The notes beneath the pieces were generated by a model. It made no database searches. It was not told the DNA's origin and was given only the letters and a program-made list of their open reading frames with translations. This document shows positions 31,592-43,916 of a DNA stretch of 64,000 bases, one piece after another; the stretch's first letter is position 1; each line of letters starts with the position of its first letter. Where the stretch lies: the NCBI RefSeq assembly GCF_011455495.1, contig NZ_CP015029.1:744740-808739 (forward strand), read 5' to 3'. The stretch is from Frederiksenia canicola. GTDB lineage: Bacteria > Pseudomonadota > Gammaproteobacteria > Enterobacterales > Pasteurellaceae. Made by a program: the position numbers and the translations under genes.

Positions 31592-33694
31592 ATGGCTCGT
31601 ACAACTCCTATTGAGCGATATCGTAACATCGGTATCAGTGCTCACATCGACGCAGGTAAAACAACTACCTCTGAGCGTATCCTTTTCTATACAGGTAAAA
31701 GCCATAAATTAGGCGAAGTGCACGATGGTGCAGCAACAATGGACTGGATGGAACAAGAACAAGAGCGTGGTATCACTATTACTTCTGCGGCTACTACAGC
31801 ATTTTGGTCTGGCATGTCAAAACAATACCCAGAACACCGTATCAATGTTATCGATACTCCTGGACACGTTGACTTTACCATTGAAGTAGAACGTTCAATG
31901 CGTGTTCTTGACGGTGCAGTCATGGTTTACTGTGCAGTAGGTGGTGTTCAACCACAATCTGAAACTGTATGGCGTCAAGCAAATAAATACCAAGTGCCAC
32001 GTATTGCGTTTGTAAACAAGATGGACCGTACTGGTGCTAACTTCTTGCGTGTGGTTGATCAAATCAAAACCCGTTTAGGTGGTAACTCAGTTGCATTACA
32101 ACTTCCAATTGGTTCAGAAGAGAATTTCAAAGGGGTTGTTGATTTAATCAAAATGAAAGCGATTAACTGGAATGATGCTGACCAAGGGATGTCATTTGTT
32201 TATGAAGATATCCCAGCAGACATGTTAGATGCATGTCAAGAGCGTCGTGAAATGCTCGTGGAAGCAGCAGCAGAAGTATCAGAAGAGTTAATGGAAAAAT
32301 TCTTTTCTGGAGAAGAGTTAACAGAAGAAGAAATCAAATCTGCATTACGTCAACGTGTCTTAGCAGGTGAGGTGATTCCTGTTTGCTGTGGTTCAGCATT
32401 TAAAAATAAAGGTGTTCAAGCGATGCTTGATGCGGTAATTGATTATTTACCTGCACCAACAGACATTCCTGCAATTAAAGGTATCAACGAAGACGAAACG
32501 GAAGGTGAACGTCATGCAAGCGATGATGAGCCATTCTCTTCACTCGCATTTAAAATTGCAACGGACCCATTTGTTGGTAACTTAACTTTCTTCCGTGTGT
32601 ATTCGGGTGTAATCAATTCAGGTGATACTGTATTGAACTCTGTGAAGCAAAAACGTGAACGTTTTGGACGTATCGTACAGATGCACGCTAACAAACGTGA
32701 AGAGATCAAAGAAGTTCGTGCGGGCGACATCGCTGCAGCAATCGGCTTGAAAGATGTTGGTACTGGCGACACATTATGTGCGATCGATGCCCCAATCATT
32801 CTTGAGCGTATGGAATTCCCAGAGCCAGTAATTTCTGTTGCGGTAGAGCCAAAAACCAAAGCTGACCAAGAGAAAATGGGCTTAGCATTAGGTCGTTTAG
32901 CACAAGAAGACCCTTCATTCCGTGTTCATACTGATGAAGAGTCTGGCGAAACTATCATCTCTGGTATGGGTGAGTTACACTTAGATATCATTGTGGACCG
33001 TATGAAACGTGAGTTCAAAGTGGAAGCGAACATCGGTAAACCGCAAGTATCTTATCGTGAAACTATCCGTACTACAGTTAAAGATGTTGAAGGTAAACAC
33101 GCAAAACAATCTGGTGGTCGTGGTCAATACGGTCACGTTGTTATCGACTTATATCCATTAGATCCTGAGGGTCCTGGTTATGAGTTCGTAAATGAAATCA
33201 AAGGTGGCGTAATCCCTGGTGAATATATCCCTGCAGTTGACAAAGGTATCCAAGAGCAGCTTAAGTCTGGTCCATTAGCCGGTTATCCTGTAGTAGATTT
33301 AGGTGTGCGTTTACATTTCGGTTCATACCATGATGTTGACTCATCTGAATTAGCGTTTAAACTTGCAGCGTCATTAGCATTTAAAGCGGCGTTCGCAAAA
33401 GCAAATCCTGTTCTACTTGAGCCAATCATGAAGGTTGAAGTAGAAACTCCGCCAGATTACGTTGGTGATGTAATTGGTGACTTAAGCCGTCGTCGTGCGA
33501 TGGTAAACGGTCAAGAGGCAAATGAATTTGTTGTTAAAATCAATGCGGAAGTTCCGCTTTCAGAAATGTTTGGTTACGCAACAGATCTCCGTTCACAAAC
33601 TCAAGGTCGTGCATCATACTCAATGGAACCGTTAAAATATGCTGAAGCACCTTCAAGTGTCGCAGCAGCTGTTATTGAAGCACGTAAAAAGTAA
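31592..33694 (+). CDS. fusA: Elongation factor G
   Basis: GTPase that drives ribosomal translocation. 700 residues. G1 AHIDAGKTT, switch [13 protein letters not shown]3 [10 protein letters not shown]4 NKMDRTGAN, then domains II-V with [14 protein letters not shown] (domain IV) and [20 protein letters not shown] near the end. Third gene of the str operon. Confidence 0.98.
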   Translation: MARTTPIERYRNIGISAHIDAGKTTTSERILFYTGKSHKLGEVHDGAATMDWMEQEQERGITITSAATTAFWSGMSKQYPEHRINVIDTPGHVDFTIEVERSMRVLDGAVMVYCAVGGVQPQSETVWRQANKYQVPRIAFVNKMDRTGANFLRVVDQIKTRLGGNSVALQLPIGSEENFKGVVDLIKMKAINWNDADQGMSFVYEDIPADMLDACQERREMLVEAAAEVSEELMEKFFSGEELTEEEIKSALRQRVLAGEVIPVCCGSAFKNKGVQAMLDAVIDYLPAPTDIPAIKGINEDETEGERHASDDEPFSSLAFKIATDPFVGNLTFFRVYSGVINSGDTVLNSVKQKRERFGRIVQMHANKREEIKEVRAGDIAAAIGLKDVGTGDTLCAIDAPIILERMEFPEPVISVAVEPKTKADQEKMGLALGRLAQEDPSFRVHTDEESGETIISGMGELHLDIIVDRMKREFKVEANIGKPQVSYRETIRTTVKDVEGKHAKQSGGRGQYGHVVIDLYPLDPEGPGYEFVNEIKGGVIPGEYIPAVDKGIQEQLKSGPLAGYPVVDLGVRLHFGSYHDVDSSELAFKLAASLAFKAAFAKANPVLLEPIMKVEVETPPDYVGDVIGDLSRRRAMVNGQEANEFVVKINAEVPLSEMFGYATDLRSQTQGRASYSMEPLKYAEAPSSVAAAVIEARKK

Positions 33695-33711
33695 TTTGAT
33701 TTAATCAATTT

Positions 33712-33734
33712 CCGTAGTGCATTTCGCACTACGG
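33712..33734 (+). other. Intercistronic hairpin fusA-tufA
   Basis: CCGTAGTGC, ATTTC, GCACTACGG: perfect 9-bp stem without U-tract in the 63-bp gap. Candidate processing site that lets tufA mRNA accumulate separately from fusA. Confidence 0.5.
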
Positions 33735-33745
33735 GGCTTACATAG

Positions 33746-34942
<1,197 letters not shown>

Positions 34943-34972
34943 TTAATTTTTATTAATTATTAAAGCATAAAG

Positions 34973-35000
34973 AAAGGCGTATCGAAAGATACGCCTTTTT
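34973..35000 (+). terminator. Terminator of the str operon (after tufA)
   Basis: AAAGGCGTATC, GAAA, GATACGCCTTT with T-run. An exact mirror copy follows tufB at 36296-36323. Confidence 0.88.
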
Positions 35001-35066
35001 GTTTGGGGCAAAGACTGCAAGCGGTCACTTTGTGATAATATTTGGCAAATGAGTATTTGCAAAATA

Positions 35067-36239
35067 TTATTGGGAACTAACCGCTTGTGGATTAAGCTTT
35101 TTTCTTGAGCGAAGAAAGAATACCAATGCTACAGCACCACTTAAGCAAGAAATACCAAAAGCAAGTAAAGAAAGTTTCTGATCCATAAAATAGCCAATCA
35201 GGTACAGCATTGGTAATGAAAAGAGAGAATCAAAAGCTGACATAATTGATTCAGATGTTGCTCTAGTTTCTTGTTTGATATTATCGTGGAAATTCGCACT
35301 AAAAAAGATACTAAGTAGCCCTACGCAAAAAACATGAGTGACAAGCAATAATAATAGAATCCACATCGAACTTGTAAATAGTGGCATTAATATCATTGCA
35401 GTTATGTTTACTAGCATCACCCTTACTCGCTGTTTTTCCGTAAATGTCACTATTCGAACAATTTTTCCTGCACTGAGTATTGCTATTTGTAACATTAAAT
35501 ACCCATATTCAAGACCATAAGGAAACTGTTTAAAAAGATGTTGCCAGAGTAAAAATGGTGCGAGTGATGATGAAGCATAAAAGACACTCGCCCAGAAAAA
35601 TGATTGGCGGCTGAGCTTGGTAATCAGGGGTAAAATCGAATGAACTTGCAATTTCTCTTTGCTCTCAAACAAATAATCTTTTCGATAATAAAATAAGATC
35701 GTTGCTGAGATGGTGTAGGCGAGAGCGGAATAGATCCAAGGATATTGGCTATTTTGTTTGAATAAATAATAGGCCCCCATTCCACCGAGAATGGCTCCAG
35801 CACTTCGATAAATGACACTCAAGGAAAAGAGTTTTTCAGTTGAATCTTTAAAGGAAGATTTTAACCCCACTAAAACGGCATTTGCAGCCCCAGAGATCAA
35901 GGAAAGCCCGATACCATAAAAGATCATTGAACATTCCAATCCGTAAGAAAAATCAGCTAATAATAAGATACGTGAGGCAATAATTATGAGCAATCCGATT
36001 ACAACTGCATTGATAGGCTTGATTTTATCGGCCAAAAAGCCCGTTGGGATTTCACAAATTAAGATGAGCAAGTTGAGCAGAATAAACAGAATGGAAATAC
36101 TCTGGAAATTTAATCCTTTATCTAAAAAGTACAAAACGTTCACTGCAGCATAAGCCCCATAGCCTATGGCGGAAAATAAAATAGTGTAGAGATAACGTTG
36201 AATCTGAATTGGCATAAATATCTTTAAATAATTTTTCAT
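35067..36239 (-). CDS. Major facilitator superfamily transporter
   Basis: Inner-membrane MFS permease of unknown substrate, 390 residues from ATG 36239 (weak Shine-Dalgarno AAGA). A TTG at 36254 would start inside the tuf repeat. About twelve membrane segments: two six-helix halves separated by a charged loop around residues 185-195. The loop motif FLADKIKPINA after helix 2 is the MFS signature; an arginine-rich tail ends the protein. The last codons (PQAVSS) are written in USS sequence. The gene is codirectional with tufB, lies directly behind its terminator and is flanked by the two tuf arms; A/T-rich codons contrast with the tuf genes. Confidence 0.82.
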   Translation of the reverse strand: MKNYLKIFMPIQIQRYLYTILFSAIGYGAYAAVNVLYFLDKGLNFQSISILFILLNLLILICEIPTGFLADKIKPINAVVIGLLIIIASRILLLADFSYGLECSMIFYGIGLSLISGAANAVLVGLKSSFKDSTEKLFSLSVIYRSAGAILGGMGAYYLFKQNSQYPWIYSALAYTISATILFYYRKDYLFESKEKLQVHSILPLITKLSRQSFFWASVFYASSSLAPFLLWQHLFKQFPYGLEYGYLMLQIAILSAGKIVRIVTFTEKQRVRVMLVNITAMILMPLFTSSMWILLLLLVTHVFCVGLLSIFFSANFHDNIKQETRATSESIMSAFDSLFSLPMLYLIGYFMDQKLSLLAFGISCLSGAVALVFFLRSRKKLNPQAVSSQ

Positions 36240-36295
36240 TTCTTGATTTGCCAAATATTATCACAAAGTGACCGCTTGCAGTCTTTGCCCCAAAC

Positions 36296-36323
36296 AAAAA
36301 GGCGTATCTTTCGATACGCCTTT
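36296..36323 (-). terminator. Terminator of tRNA-tufB operon
   Basis: Exact inverted copy of the tufA terminator (AAAGGCGTATC stem with GAAA loop). It stands between tufB and the codirectional MFS gene. Confidence 0.88.
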
Positions 36324-36353
36324 CTTTATGCTTTAATAATTAATAAAAATTAA

Positions 36354-37565
<1,212 letters not shown>

Positions 37566-37658
37566 TTACGATGGTACGTTACCACATTAACCTAATGTAG
37601 AAATGAATACGATTGTTTCTGTATATTTACTAAGGAAAAGATGAAGCTAGAAAGGAAG

Positions 37659-37734
37659 TGGTGCTGATAGGCGGATTTGAACCGCCGACCTCACCCTTAC
37701 CAAGGGTGCGCTCTACCAACTGAGCTATATCAGC
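37659..37734 (-). tRNA. tRNA-Thr (GGT)
   Basis: 76 nt with encoded CCA. Acceptor GCTGATA/TATCAGC, D-loop AGCTCAGTTGGTAGAGC, anticodon loop TTGGTAA (GGT), T-arm GGCGGTTCAAATCCGCC. Matches the position of E. coli thrT before tufB. Confidence 0.96.
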
Positions 37735-37737
37735 GCT

Positions 37738-37812
<75 letters not shown>

Positions 37813-37852
37813 TGTTCTAAATTCGTCTGTCCCATAGAATTCAATTAAGAGA

Positions 37853-37937
37853 TGGTGGAGGGAGAAGGATTCGAACCTTCGAAGGCTGAGCCAACAGATT
37901 TACAGTCTGCCCCCTTTGGCCGCTCGGGAATCCCTCC
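37853..37937 (-). tRNA. tRNA-Tyr (GTA)
   Basis: 85 nt, class II with a long variable arm, encoded CCA. Acceptor GGAGGGA/TCCCTCC, anticodon stem-loop CAGACTGTAAATCTG (GTA), T-arm GAAGGTTCGAATCCTTC. Equivalent of E. coli tyrU. Confidence 0.96.
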
Positions 37938-37970
37938 ACATTAATTGAATGCTTGATTACTTTGGCGAGA

Positions 37971-38046
<76 letters not shown>

Positions 38047-38074
38047 GTTGCGTTGTCGTAAGCAAGTGATGCGC

Positions 38075-38102
38075 ATTATAGGGTTTTCGGAAAACCTTGC
38101 AA
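38075..38102 (-). promoter_or_regulatory. Promoter of the tRNA-tufB operon
   Basis: On the minus strand TTGCAA (38097-38102), 16-bp spacer, perfect TATAAT (38075-38080), then a GCGC discriminator typical of growth-rate-controlled stable-RNA promoters. The spacer is itself palindromic (GGTTTTCCGAAAACC). Confidence 0.8.
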
Positions 38103-38139
38103 GTGTTTTTTTCAAAAAATTTTAAAAATCCGTTTTTTC

Positions 38140-38154
38140 GACTGTAAAACAGTC
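38140..38154. promoter_or_regulatory. Palindrome between tRNA operon and coaA
   Basis: GACTGT-AAA-ACAGTC, a perfect 6-bp dyad in the divergent region. Operator-like in shape; no factor identified. Confidence 0.3.
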
Positions 38155-38293
38155 AAAGTGATGATTTTTTACATATTTTTAGTTGCTTTTATTGGATTAT
38201 CTGCCCTATTTTGTCATTTATATTGTATATTTTACACTATTCACTAAACATCTATTTTACTTATTAAATGAAGTAAAACCTGAGACAATCACA

Positions 38294-39244
38294 ATGTTTT
38301 CTACAGAAACGCCTAAAATTAGTCCTTTTTTAACTTTTGACCGTCAACAGTGGGCGGCACTTCGGAAGTCTGTTCCGTTGACATTGACGGAAAAAGATCT
38401 TAAACCTTTACTGAGTTTCAATGAGGATCTCTCTTTAGATGAAGTTAGAGCAATTTATTTGCCCCTAGTTCGTTTAATTAATTACTACATTGATGAGAAT
38501 ATCAAACGTCAGCAGGTTCTTCATAAGTTTCTTGATGTTGAAGCACCGAAGGTGCCTTACATTATTAGCATTGCAGGGAGTGTCTCTGTTGGAAAGAGTA
38601 CATCTGCCCGCATTTTACAAGCACTACTATCGAGCTGGCCTGAAGAGCGTAAAGTGTCATTAATTACCACTGATGGTTTTCTTTATCCTTTATCTGTTTT
38701 GGAAGAAAAAAATATCCTTAACCGAAAAGGTTTCCCAGAATCTTATGATATTCATCGCTTGATTCAGTTCGTGTCGGACATTAAATCAGGTAAACGACAT
38801 GTTAAAGCGCCCATTTACTCACATTTGACCTATGACATCATTCCTGATCAATTTAACGAAGTCGATCAACCTGATATTGTTATTTTAGAAGGTCTCAATG
38901 TGTTGCAAAGTGGAATGAATTATCCCGCCAGCCCACATAATGTGTTTTTGTCAGATTTTGTTGATTTTTCTGTGTATGTAGATGCAGAAGAAGAATTATT
39001 GTTGAAATGGTATATTAATCGTTTTCTAAAATTTCGCCGCAGTGCGTTTACCGATCCGAATTCTTATTTTCACCATTATTCTAAACTATCGGAGCAACAG
39101 GCGATTGAAACAGCAACGAAAATTTGGAATGAAATCAATGGATTGAATTTACGACAGAATATTCTGCCAAGTCGTGACCGTGCCAATCTGATTTTAGTGA
39201 AAGGTGACGATCATGCTATTCAAACGATTAAATTGAGAAAATAG
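38294..39244 (+). CDS. coaA: Pantothenate kinase, type I
   Basis: First step of CoA synthesis; feedback-inhibited by CoA. 316 residues from ATG 38294 ([20 protein letters not shown]), exactly the E. coli length; the longer open frame upstream is A/T-rich promoter region. P-loop [15 protein letters not shown], then [18 protein letters not shown] and [11 protein letters not shown]. The stop codon abuts the ATG of the next gene. Its linkage to the tRNA-tufB operon, divergently, recalls coaA-thrU in E. coli. Confidence 0.96.
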   Translation: MFSTETPKISPFLTFDRQQWAALRKSVPLTLTEKDLKPLLSFNEDLSLDEVRAIYLPLVRLINYYIDENIKRQQVLHKFLDVEAPKVPYIISIAGSVSVGKSTSARILQALLSSWPEERKVSLITTDGFLYPLSVLEEKNILNRKGFPESYDIHRLIQFVSDIKSGKRHVKAPIYSHLTYDIIPDQFNEVDQPDIVILEGLNVLQSGMNYPASPHNVFLSDFVDFSVYVDAEEELLLKWYINRFLKFRRSAFTDPNSYFHHYSKLSEQQAIETATKIWNEINGLNLRQNILPSRDRANLILVKGDDHAIQTIKLRK

Positions 39245-39949
39245 ATGGCGACTGGTTTTCAGTTTAAGTCCTTTTTCATTGCTCATGACCAATGTGCAAT
39301 GAAAGTGAATACAGATGGTATTTTATTGGGGGCAATTGCGGATGTTACAAATGGTCGGAGATTGCTTGATTTAGGTACGGGAACTGGGCTAATTGCGATG
39401 ATGTTGGCTCAGCGGACGGCATCCGATGTTGAAATTGTTGGGGTTGAGCTAGATAGGGCAGCCTGCCTACAAGCACAACAAAATGTGCGTAATAGCCCGT
39501 GGGCAGCGAAGATTCAGATCCAACAAGCGGATATTTTCTCACTACATTTTGCAATGCCGTTTGATTTGATTGTGACGAATCCACCTTATTTTGAACACTC
39601 TCTTGCGAGTCGCTCACCGCAGCGTGATCTAGCTCGAACAGTGGTGAAAAGCCATGTTGAGTGGCTGAAACAAGCTAAAAATTGGTTAGCACCAACGGGG
39701 AAAATGAGTCTGATTTTACCTTTTATGGCAGGTGAAAAGCTGATCGAACAAGCGACTGATCTTGACCTATTTTGTGTAGAAAAATGGGCAATTTGTACCA
39801 AAACGGGCAAGCTACCGAAAAGAATGATCATCACCTTTGGGCGAGAAAAACGCCCTTTTCTTGAAAAATCGTTAGATATCTACGATCTTGAAAATCAATA
39901 TACTGCGGAATTTAAAGCACTCACTCGAGACTTTTATTTGAATTTTTAG
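39245..39949 (+). CDS. trmN: tRNA1(Val) adenine-37 N6-methyltransferase
   Basis: SAM-dependent methyltransferase modifying A37 of tRNA-Val (YfiC/TrmN6). 234 residues. SAM motif I LLDLGTGTGLIAMML, acidic motif VGVELD and the N6-adenine motif NPPYF near residue 118; RSPQRDLAR follows. Starts immediately after the coaA stop without a gap, so it is translationally coupled. Convergent with rraA; a GGGCGG...CCGCCC hairpin at 39960-39984 lies between. Confidence 0.9.
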   Translation: MATGFQFKSFFIAHDQCAMKVNTDGILLGAIADVTNGRRLLDLGTGTGLIAMMLAQRTASDVEIVGVELDRAACLQAQQNVRNSPWAAKIQIQQADIFSLHFAMPFDLIVTNPPYFEHSLASRSPQRDLARTVVKSHVEWLKQAKNWLAPTGKMSLILPFMAGEKLIEQATDLDLFCVEKWAICTKTGKLPKRMIITFGREKRPFLEKSLDIYDLENQYTAEFKALTRDFYLNF

Positions 39950-39991
39950 ACAAAAAGAAGGGCGGATGATGATTTATACCGCCCAACATTT

Positions 39992-40483
39992 TTACTCATT
40001 ATCTAAATCTAAGAGTTCAGGAGAAAGAATAATGCCCGTTAAGTCGGCATAAATATAATCTTCGGGAAGGAAACTGACACCACCGAAATTGACAGGCGTA
40101 TCAATTTCACCAATATTAGTATCGTCTGCCCCAACAGGGATTGGTGCAAGTGCTTGAATCCCAATATCTAAGGTTTCTAAAACATCTAACTGTCGCACGG
40201 CACCGTTTACAATAATGCCTTCCCAGCCATTCTCTACGGCAAGTTGTGCCAAATCGGCATCAATCAAGGCACGACGCACCGCACCACCGCCGTCGATAAG
40301 CAATACACGCCCTTGACCTTCTTCGTCCAAGACTTCTGCAATGAGTCCATTGCTTTCAAAGCATTTTACGGTGGTGATTTTTCCAAAAAAAGATGAACGT
40401 CCGCCGAAACTCGAAAAAATCGGTTCGACGACATCGACTTGGTCGGAATACATATCACAAAGTTCAGAAGTATCAATACGCAT
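39992..40483 (-). CDS. rraA: Ribonuclease E activity regulator RraA
   Basis: Ring-shaped trimer that binds and inhibits RNase E. 163 residues (E. coli 161). [21 protein letters not shown] start, [38 protein letters not shown] and [13 protein letters not shown] are family motifs. Acidic C-terminus. Downstream of pqiA-rnhB-ygfZ on the same strand, about 70 bp after pqiA. Confidence 0.95.
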   Translation of the reverse strand: MRIDTSELCDMYSDQVDVVEPIFSSFGGRSSFFGKITTVKCFESNGLIAEVLDEEGQGRVLLIDGGGAVRRALIDADLAQLAVENGWEGIIVNGAVRQLDVLETLDIGIQALAPIPVGADDTNIGEIDTPVNFGGVSFLPEDYIYADLTGIILSPELLDLDNE

Positions 40484-40552
40484 AATAGCCTCCAGTAAGC
40501 GTTTATTAGGGGCGGAAGTATAAACCTTTGTTGAGAATTTGCAAAATTTCGC

Positions 40553-41806
40553 TCAGAACTGACCGCTTGTTGGTGGCTTTTGGTGCTCTCGGTGGATTCG
40601 CCACAGCATTCGGGCATCGAGATTCGATGATGAGATCATCGTTAAGAATACGGCTGCACCGAAATAGAACGCCGCATCGCCTACGGAGAAGCTAATGATT
40701 TGCCCACGTTCGACTAGCGACATCATCAGTGCAAGTACAAATAGATCTAGCATCGACCAACGCCCAACAAAGTGAACGTAATGTAGCAATTTCATCTGCC
40801 AATGAATCGGGTGTTTCCAACGATAATGAATGGCAAGCAGTAAGTACAAAATGATCGCCACTTTGCTGAATGGCACAGCAATACTGGCAATAAACACAAT
40901 GGCTGCCACCGCATAGCTTCCCATAGACATAAACAGCAGCACCCCACTCATCAGTGAGTCAGCAGAGGTTGTCCCAGCAAACTCAGTGGACGAAATCGGT
41001 AAAATATTTGCCGGGATCATCATCACAATACCTGCGATAAGCGTGGCCCAAACCCGTTGTAGCTTGATTTTATCGGGTACATCTAAATTGCTTTCGCAAC
41101 GAGGGCAGCGATGACGGCCTTTGCCATCAACAATACGTTCATCAAAGGTGTATTCACACTCAGGGCAAAGTGTGGGATTGCAGGGGTGATCTGGCTCCAA
41201 CGAATGATATTCAGGATAAAATTCGTTCCATAGCCGTTTAGGGGCGATTTTGATAAATAACAGAATCGTCAGAATAGTGGTGAGTACAAAAGGAAGTAAA
41301 TAAATATCAAACGATAACGGTGCATAATCACGCACTTTAAATGCGGCAACGGCCAATGCAATTAAATAAACATCTAACATCACCCATTGTTTGACTTTAT
41401 TGAGAAAAATTAATGTGTAGCGAGGGCGATGTCGAAGCCATTTCTGCACCCAAATCGTGAGAACCAACAACGCAAAAGAAAATGGCATGACCACCGAGCA
41501 AAGCAAAATCATAAAAGCGGTGTAAGGAAAGCCTTGCGTTGCCATTTTCCACACGCCGCCCCAAACTGAAGCGTGAATTTGTACACCAAGCAAATCAATG
41601 TTCATCAGGGGTAAGAACAAGGCAAATGGCAATAAAATCAGGATCGACATCGCGATAATGGCACAGCGACGTAAATTCCAGCGGTTACCTGGTTGAAGAA
41701 TTTGGTCGCAGTTTGGACAACAAGCGGTCTGATTAGGCAAATTTTTTGCAATGTCGACCACGGTGTCACATTCTAAACAGCGTTGGAGATAGCGTTGTTG
41801 TTTCAT
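40553..41806 (-). CDS. pqiA: Paraquat-inducible protein A family membrane protein
   Basis: Inner-membrane protein of the PqiA/YebS family, part of an MCE-type lipid-transport system in E. coli. 417 residues, the PqiA length. Two homologous halves, each with a zinc ribbon (CLECDTVV...CPNCDQ at about 10-40; CPECEYTF...CPRCES at about 215-245) followed by four membrane segments. The last codons are USS-rich. Its ATG overlaps the rnhB stop by four bases. The usual MCE partner pqiB and lipoprotein pqiC are not adjacent. Confidence 0.88.
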   Translation of the reverse strand: MKQQRYLQRCLECDTVVDIAKNLPNQTACCPNCDQILQPGNRWNLRRCAIIAMSILILLPFALFLPLMNIDLLGVQIHASVWGGVWKMATQGFPYTAFMILLCSVVMPFSFALLVLTIWVQKWLRHRPRYTLIFLNKVKQWVMLDVYLIALAVAAFKVRDYAPLSFDIYLLPFVLTTILTILLFIKIAPKRLWNEFYPEYHSLEPDHPCNPTLCPECEYTFDERIVDGKGRHRCPRCESNLDVPDKIKLQRVWATLIAGIVMMIPANILPISSTEFAGTTSADSLMSGVLLFMSMGSYAVAAIVFIASIAVPFSKVAIILYLLLAIHYRWKHPIHWQMKLLHYVHFVGRWSMLDLFVLALMMSLVERGQIISFSVGDAAFYFGAAVFLTMISSSNLDARMLWRIHREHQKPPTSGQF

Positions 41807-42393
41807 TTAATGCCTAGTACTTTCGCAACGGGGGCGAAACTTTTTCGGTGTTGTGGTGTGGCACCGAGTGTTGCCAGTTTTTCAAAATGCAATTTGGTTG
41901 GATAGCCTTTGTGTTTAGCGAATTGATAGTTGGGATAGCGTTTGTCGAGTTCGTTCATTTCTTGATCTCGTGCGACTTTCGCCAAAATCGACGCAGCACT
42001 GATTTCGGCGACTAAACTGTCGCCTTTTACCACTGCTTGAGCTGCCATCGGTAACTCAGGAATACGATTGCCATCAACCAACACAAAATCAGGCTGAATG
42101 CGTAGCCCTGCCACGGCTCGTTGCATGGCTAGCATTGTGGCGTGCAGAATGTTGAGTTCATCAATTTCGTGTGGTTCAGCACGTCCAAGCGACCAGCACA
42201 ACGCTTTGGCTTTGATTTCTTCAGCAAGGGCAAGGCGACGTTTTTCTGACAATTTTTTGGAGTCTGCCAAGCCTTCAATTTTTTGATTTGGATCGAGAAT
42301 CACTGCGGCCGTCACCACTGCACCGACCAGCGGACCTCGCCCCACTTCGTCCACGCCTGCAATCAACTTCGCGTCAGGGTAAATAAATTCCAT
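41803..42393 (-). CDS. rnhB: Ribonuclease HII
   Basis: Removes ribonucleotides from DNA and RNA from hybrids. 196 residues. Catalytic acidic cluster: Asp/Glu in [16 protein letters not shown], Asp in [10 protein letters not shown] and the downstream [27 protein letters not shown] near the end. Coupled on both sides: TAATG overlap with ygfZ, ATGA overlap with pqiA. Confidence 0.96.
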   Translation of the reverse strand: MEFIYPDAKLIAGVDEVGRGPLVGAVVTAAVILDPNQKIEGLADSKKLSEKRRLALAEEIKAKALCWSLGRAEPHEIDELNILHATMLAMQRAVAGLRIQPDFVLVDGNRIPELPMAAQAVVKGDSLVAEISAASILAKVARDQEMNELDKRYPNYQFAKHKGYPTKLHFEKLATLGATPQHRKSFAPVAKVLGIK

Positions 42394-43259
42394 TAGTTTT
42401 CATCCAAAGAATAAGGGAGCTCAACCAGTTGCAATGGAATTTGTCCAACTCTGAAGGCGGCATCAGGTTCTATCTCTTTATTCAATACCACTTGCAGCCA
42501 GAGATGATTGTCTTGCGGCACTCGGCTTAAAATAAGCCCTGTCGATTTCCAATGCTCGCCAATTTGCATCTCAATGGCACTCGCAATGTCAGGCAATTCA
42601 CTGCCATGGAATTCACCCACAAAGGTAAACATTGCCCGTTTATTTGCCCCACGATATTTTGCTCTTGCGACCGTTTCTTGCCCAATGTAACAGCCTTTAG
42701 TGAAGGAGATTGCTTGATCCAAACACTGTAAATTGACGGCTTGCGGAATTAATTCAAATTGATGCGGTTTATGCAAAATAGGCACACCATGTTGAATATC
42801 CAATAAATCCCACACGTCACTGGAGTGGTTGGTGTCAAGTTCAATATCTCCCCAAAAGAGATGGCGGGATGGCGTACCAGGAAGGGCACAAGCGGTCACT
42901 TCCTCGCAAAATTTTGCCAGAATCTCACCGCTTGTTGTGCCGAAAATGGCGGTGTCTAATTCGGTGAACGTGACTTTAGAAAATACGGCGTATTTTTTAA
43001 GTTGAACCAAGGCCTCTGGCAGTAGTTCGTGTCGAACAATCATAAAAAATTGCGTCGCCGTTTTGCGATATAACCGAAAGAGCGAACTCATTTTACCTTT
43101 CGGATCACAATGGCAAGTTAGCGTTTGCTCGCCATCGGCGAGTTTGGATACATCGCAAGTCAATTGTCCTTGCAGATATTTTTCGGCATCAACACCGTTG
43201 ATTTCAATTAAGCGATATTGATCTAACCGAATCAATAAATTTGGCTGGATTTTACACAT
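42393..43259 (-). CDS. ygfZ: tRNA-modifying protein YgfZ (folate-dependent Fe-S factor)
   Basis: Folate-binding protein needed by some Fe-S enzymes such as MiaB. 288 residues from ATG 43259 ([20 protein letters not shown]); a GTG at 43304 is an alternative, neither with a strong Shine-Dalgarno. The signature [17 protein letters not shown] with its conserved Cys is intact. Residues about 109-124 ([16 protein letters not shown]) are encoded by an inverted USS pair. Cotranslated with rnhB by a TAATG overlap. Confidence 0.9.
   Translation of the reverse strand: MCKIQPNLLIRLDQYRLIEINGVDAEKYLQGQLTCDVSKLADGEQTLTCHCDPKGKMSSLFRLYRKTATQFFMIVRHELLPEALVQLKKYAVFSKVTFTELDTAIFGTTSGEILAKFCEEVTACALPGTPSRHLFWGDIELDTNHSSDVWDLLDIQHGVPILHKPHQFELIPQAVNLQCLDQAISFTKGCYIGQETVARAKYRGANKRAMFTFVGEFHGSELPDIASAIEMQIGEHWKSTGLILSRVPQDNHLWLQVVLNKEIEPDAAFRVGQIPLQLVELPYSLDEN
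42889..42936. repeat. Inverted USS pair inside ygfZ
   Basis: ACAAGCGGTCAC at 42889 and ACCGCTTGT ending at 42936, with a TCGCAAAATTTTGC core between, the same layout as intergenic USS terminators but inside an open frame. Confidence 0.85.
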
Positions 43260-43340
43260 AGTGAGTTTCGAAAATAGGGTGAAAATTTGATCGAGATCAT
43301 ACACCCATTTTGCAAAATTTTATAGTAAACCGACCGCTTG

Positions 43341-43799
43341 TTAGCCTAATCTTTCTTGCAAATAGCGGTCATAATCAGGGATTTCGACTTCAACATCTCT
43401 TTCAAATAGCGGTGAACAAAGCAAGAAATCCGCACTGGCTTGGTTGATCGCAACAGGAATATTCCAAACCGTGGCGATCCGCATCAATGCTTTTACATCA
43501 GGATCGTGTGGTGCGGCATTCATTGGATCCCAAAAGAAGATCAACATATCAATTTTTTTCTCCGCAATAAGCGCGCCGAGTTGTTGATCTCCACCCATTG
43601 GCCCACTTAGCAGGGCGGCAATTTCCAAGCCTGTTTTGTTGGCTAATAAATTTCCGGTTGTGCCTGTGGCATAGAGTTTATGGGGAGCGAGTGCGGTGCG
43701 GTGTTTTTGTGTCCATTCCACCAAACTCTGTTTACAGCTATCGTGAGCAACCAGAGCGATATGTTTACAGGTTGGGATTGTGCGAGTCGTGCTATACAT
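43341..43799 (-). CDS. mgsA: Methylglyoxal synthase
   Basis: Converts dihydroxyacetone phosphate to methylglyoxal and phosphate. 152 residues, as in E. coli. [17 protein letters not shown] start, phosphate loop [10 protein letters not shown], catalytic Asp in [15 protein letters not shown] and [28 protein letters not shown] precedes the ATG. Divergent from thrC. Confidence 0.96.
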   Translation of the reverse strand: MYSTTRTIPTCKHIALVAHDSCKQSLVEWTQKHRTALAPHKLYATGTTGNLLANKTGLEIAALLSGPMGGDQQLGALIAEKKIDMLIFFWDPMNAAPHDPDVKALMRIATVWNIPVAINQASADFLLCSPLFERDVEVEIPDYDRYLQERLG

Positions 43800-43849
43800 T
43801 TTTTCTCCTTTGCAAAAGTGTTTTATGCCGTGATCTTACCGCTTTTCTA

Positions 43850-43877
43850 TTGACTAACAAAGGGGAATGGCTACAAT
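43850..43877 (+). promoter_or_regulatory. Promoter of thrC
   Basis: TTGACT (43850-43855), 16-bp spacer, TACAAT (43872-43877). The leader of about 33 nt is too short for a threonine attenuator. Confidence 0.65.
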
Positions 43878-43916
43878 CGGGAAATTTTTACGATTCTGAA
43901 TAATAAAGGACAACAA

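Noticed and set aside
36240..36254. TTG start of the MFS gene inside the tuf repeat
   Set aside because: It would need a start in the duplicated sequence without a ribosome-binding site; ATG 36239 lies just outside the repeat, though the alternative is not excluded.
38183..38293. In-frame N-terminal extension of coaA
   Set aside because: The extra 37 residues are hydrophobic, A/T-rich and absent from the family; starting at 38294 gives the exact E. coli length.
43800..43916. Threonine attenuator ahead of thrC
   Set aside because: Leader is about 33 nt from the predicted promoter, with no leader peptide or terminator.
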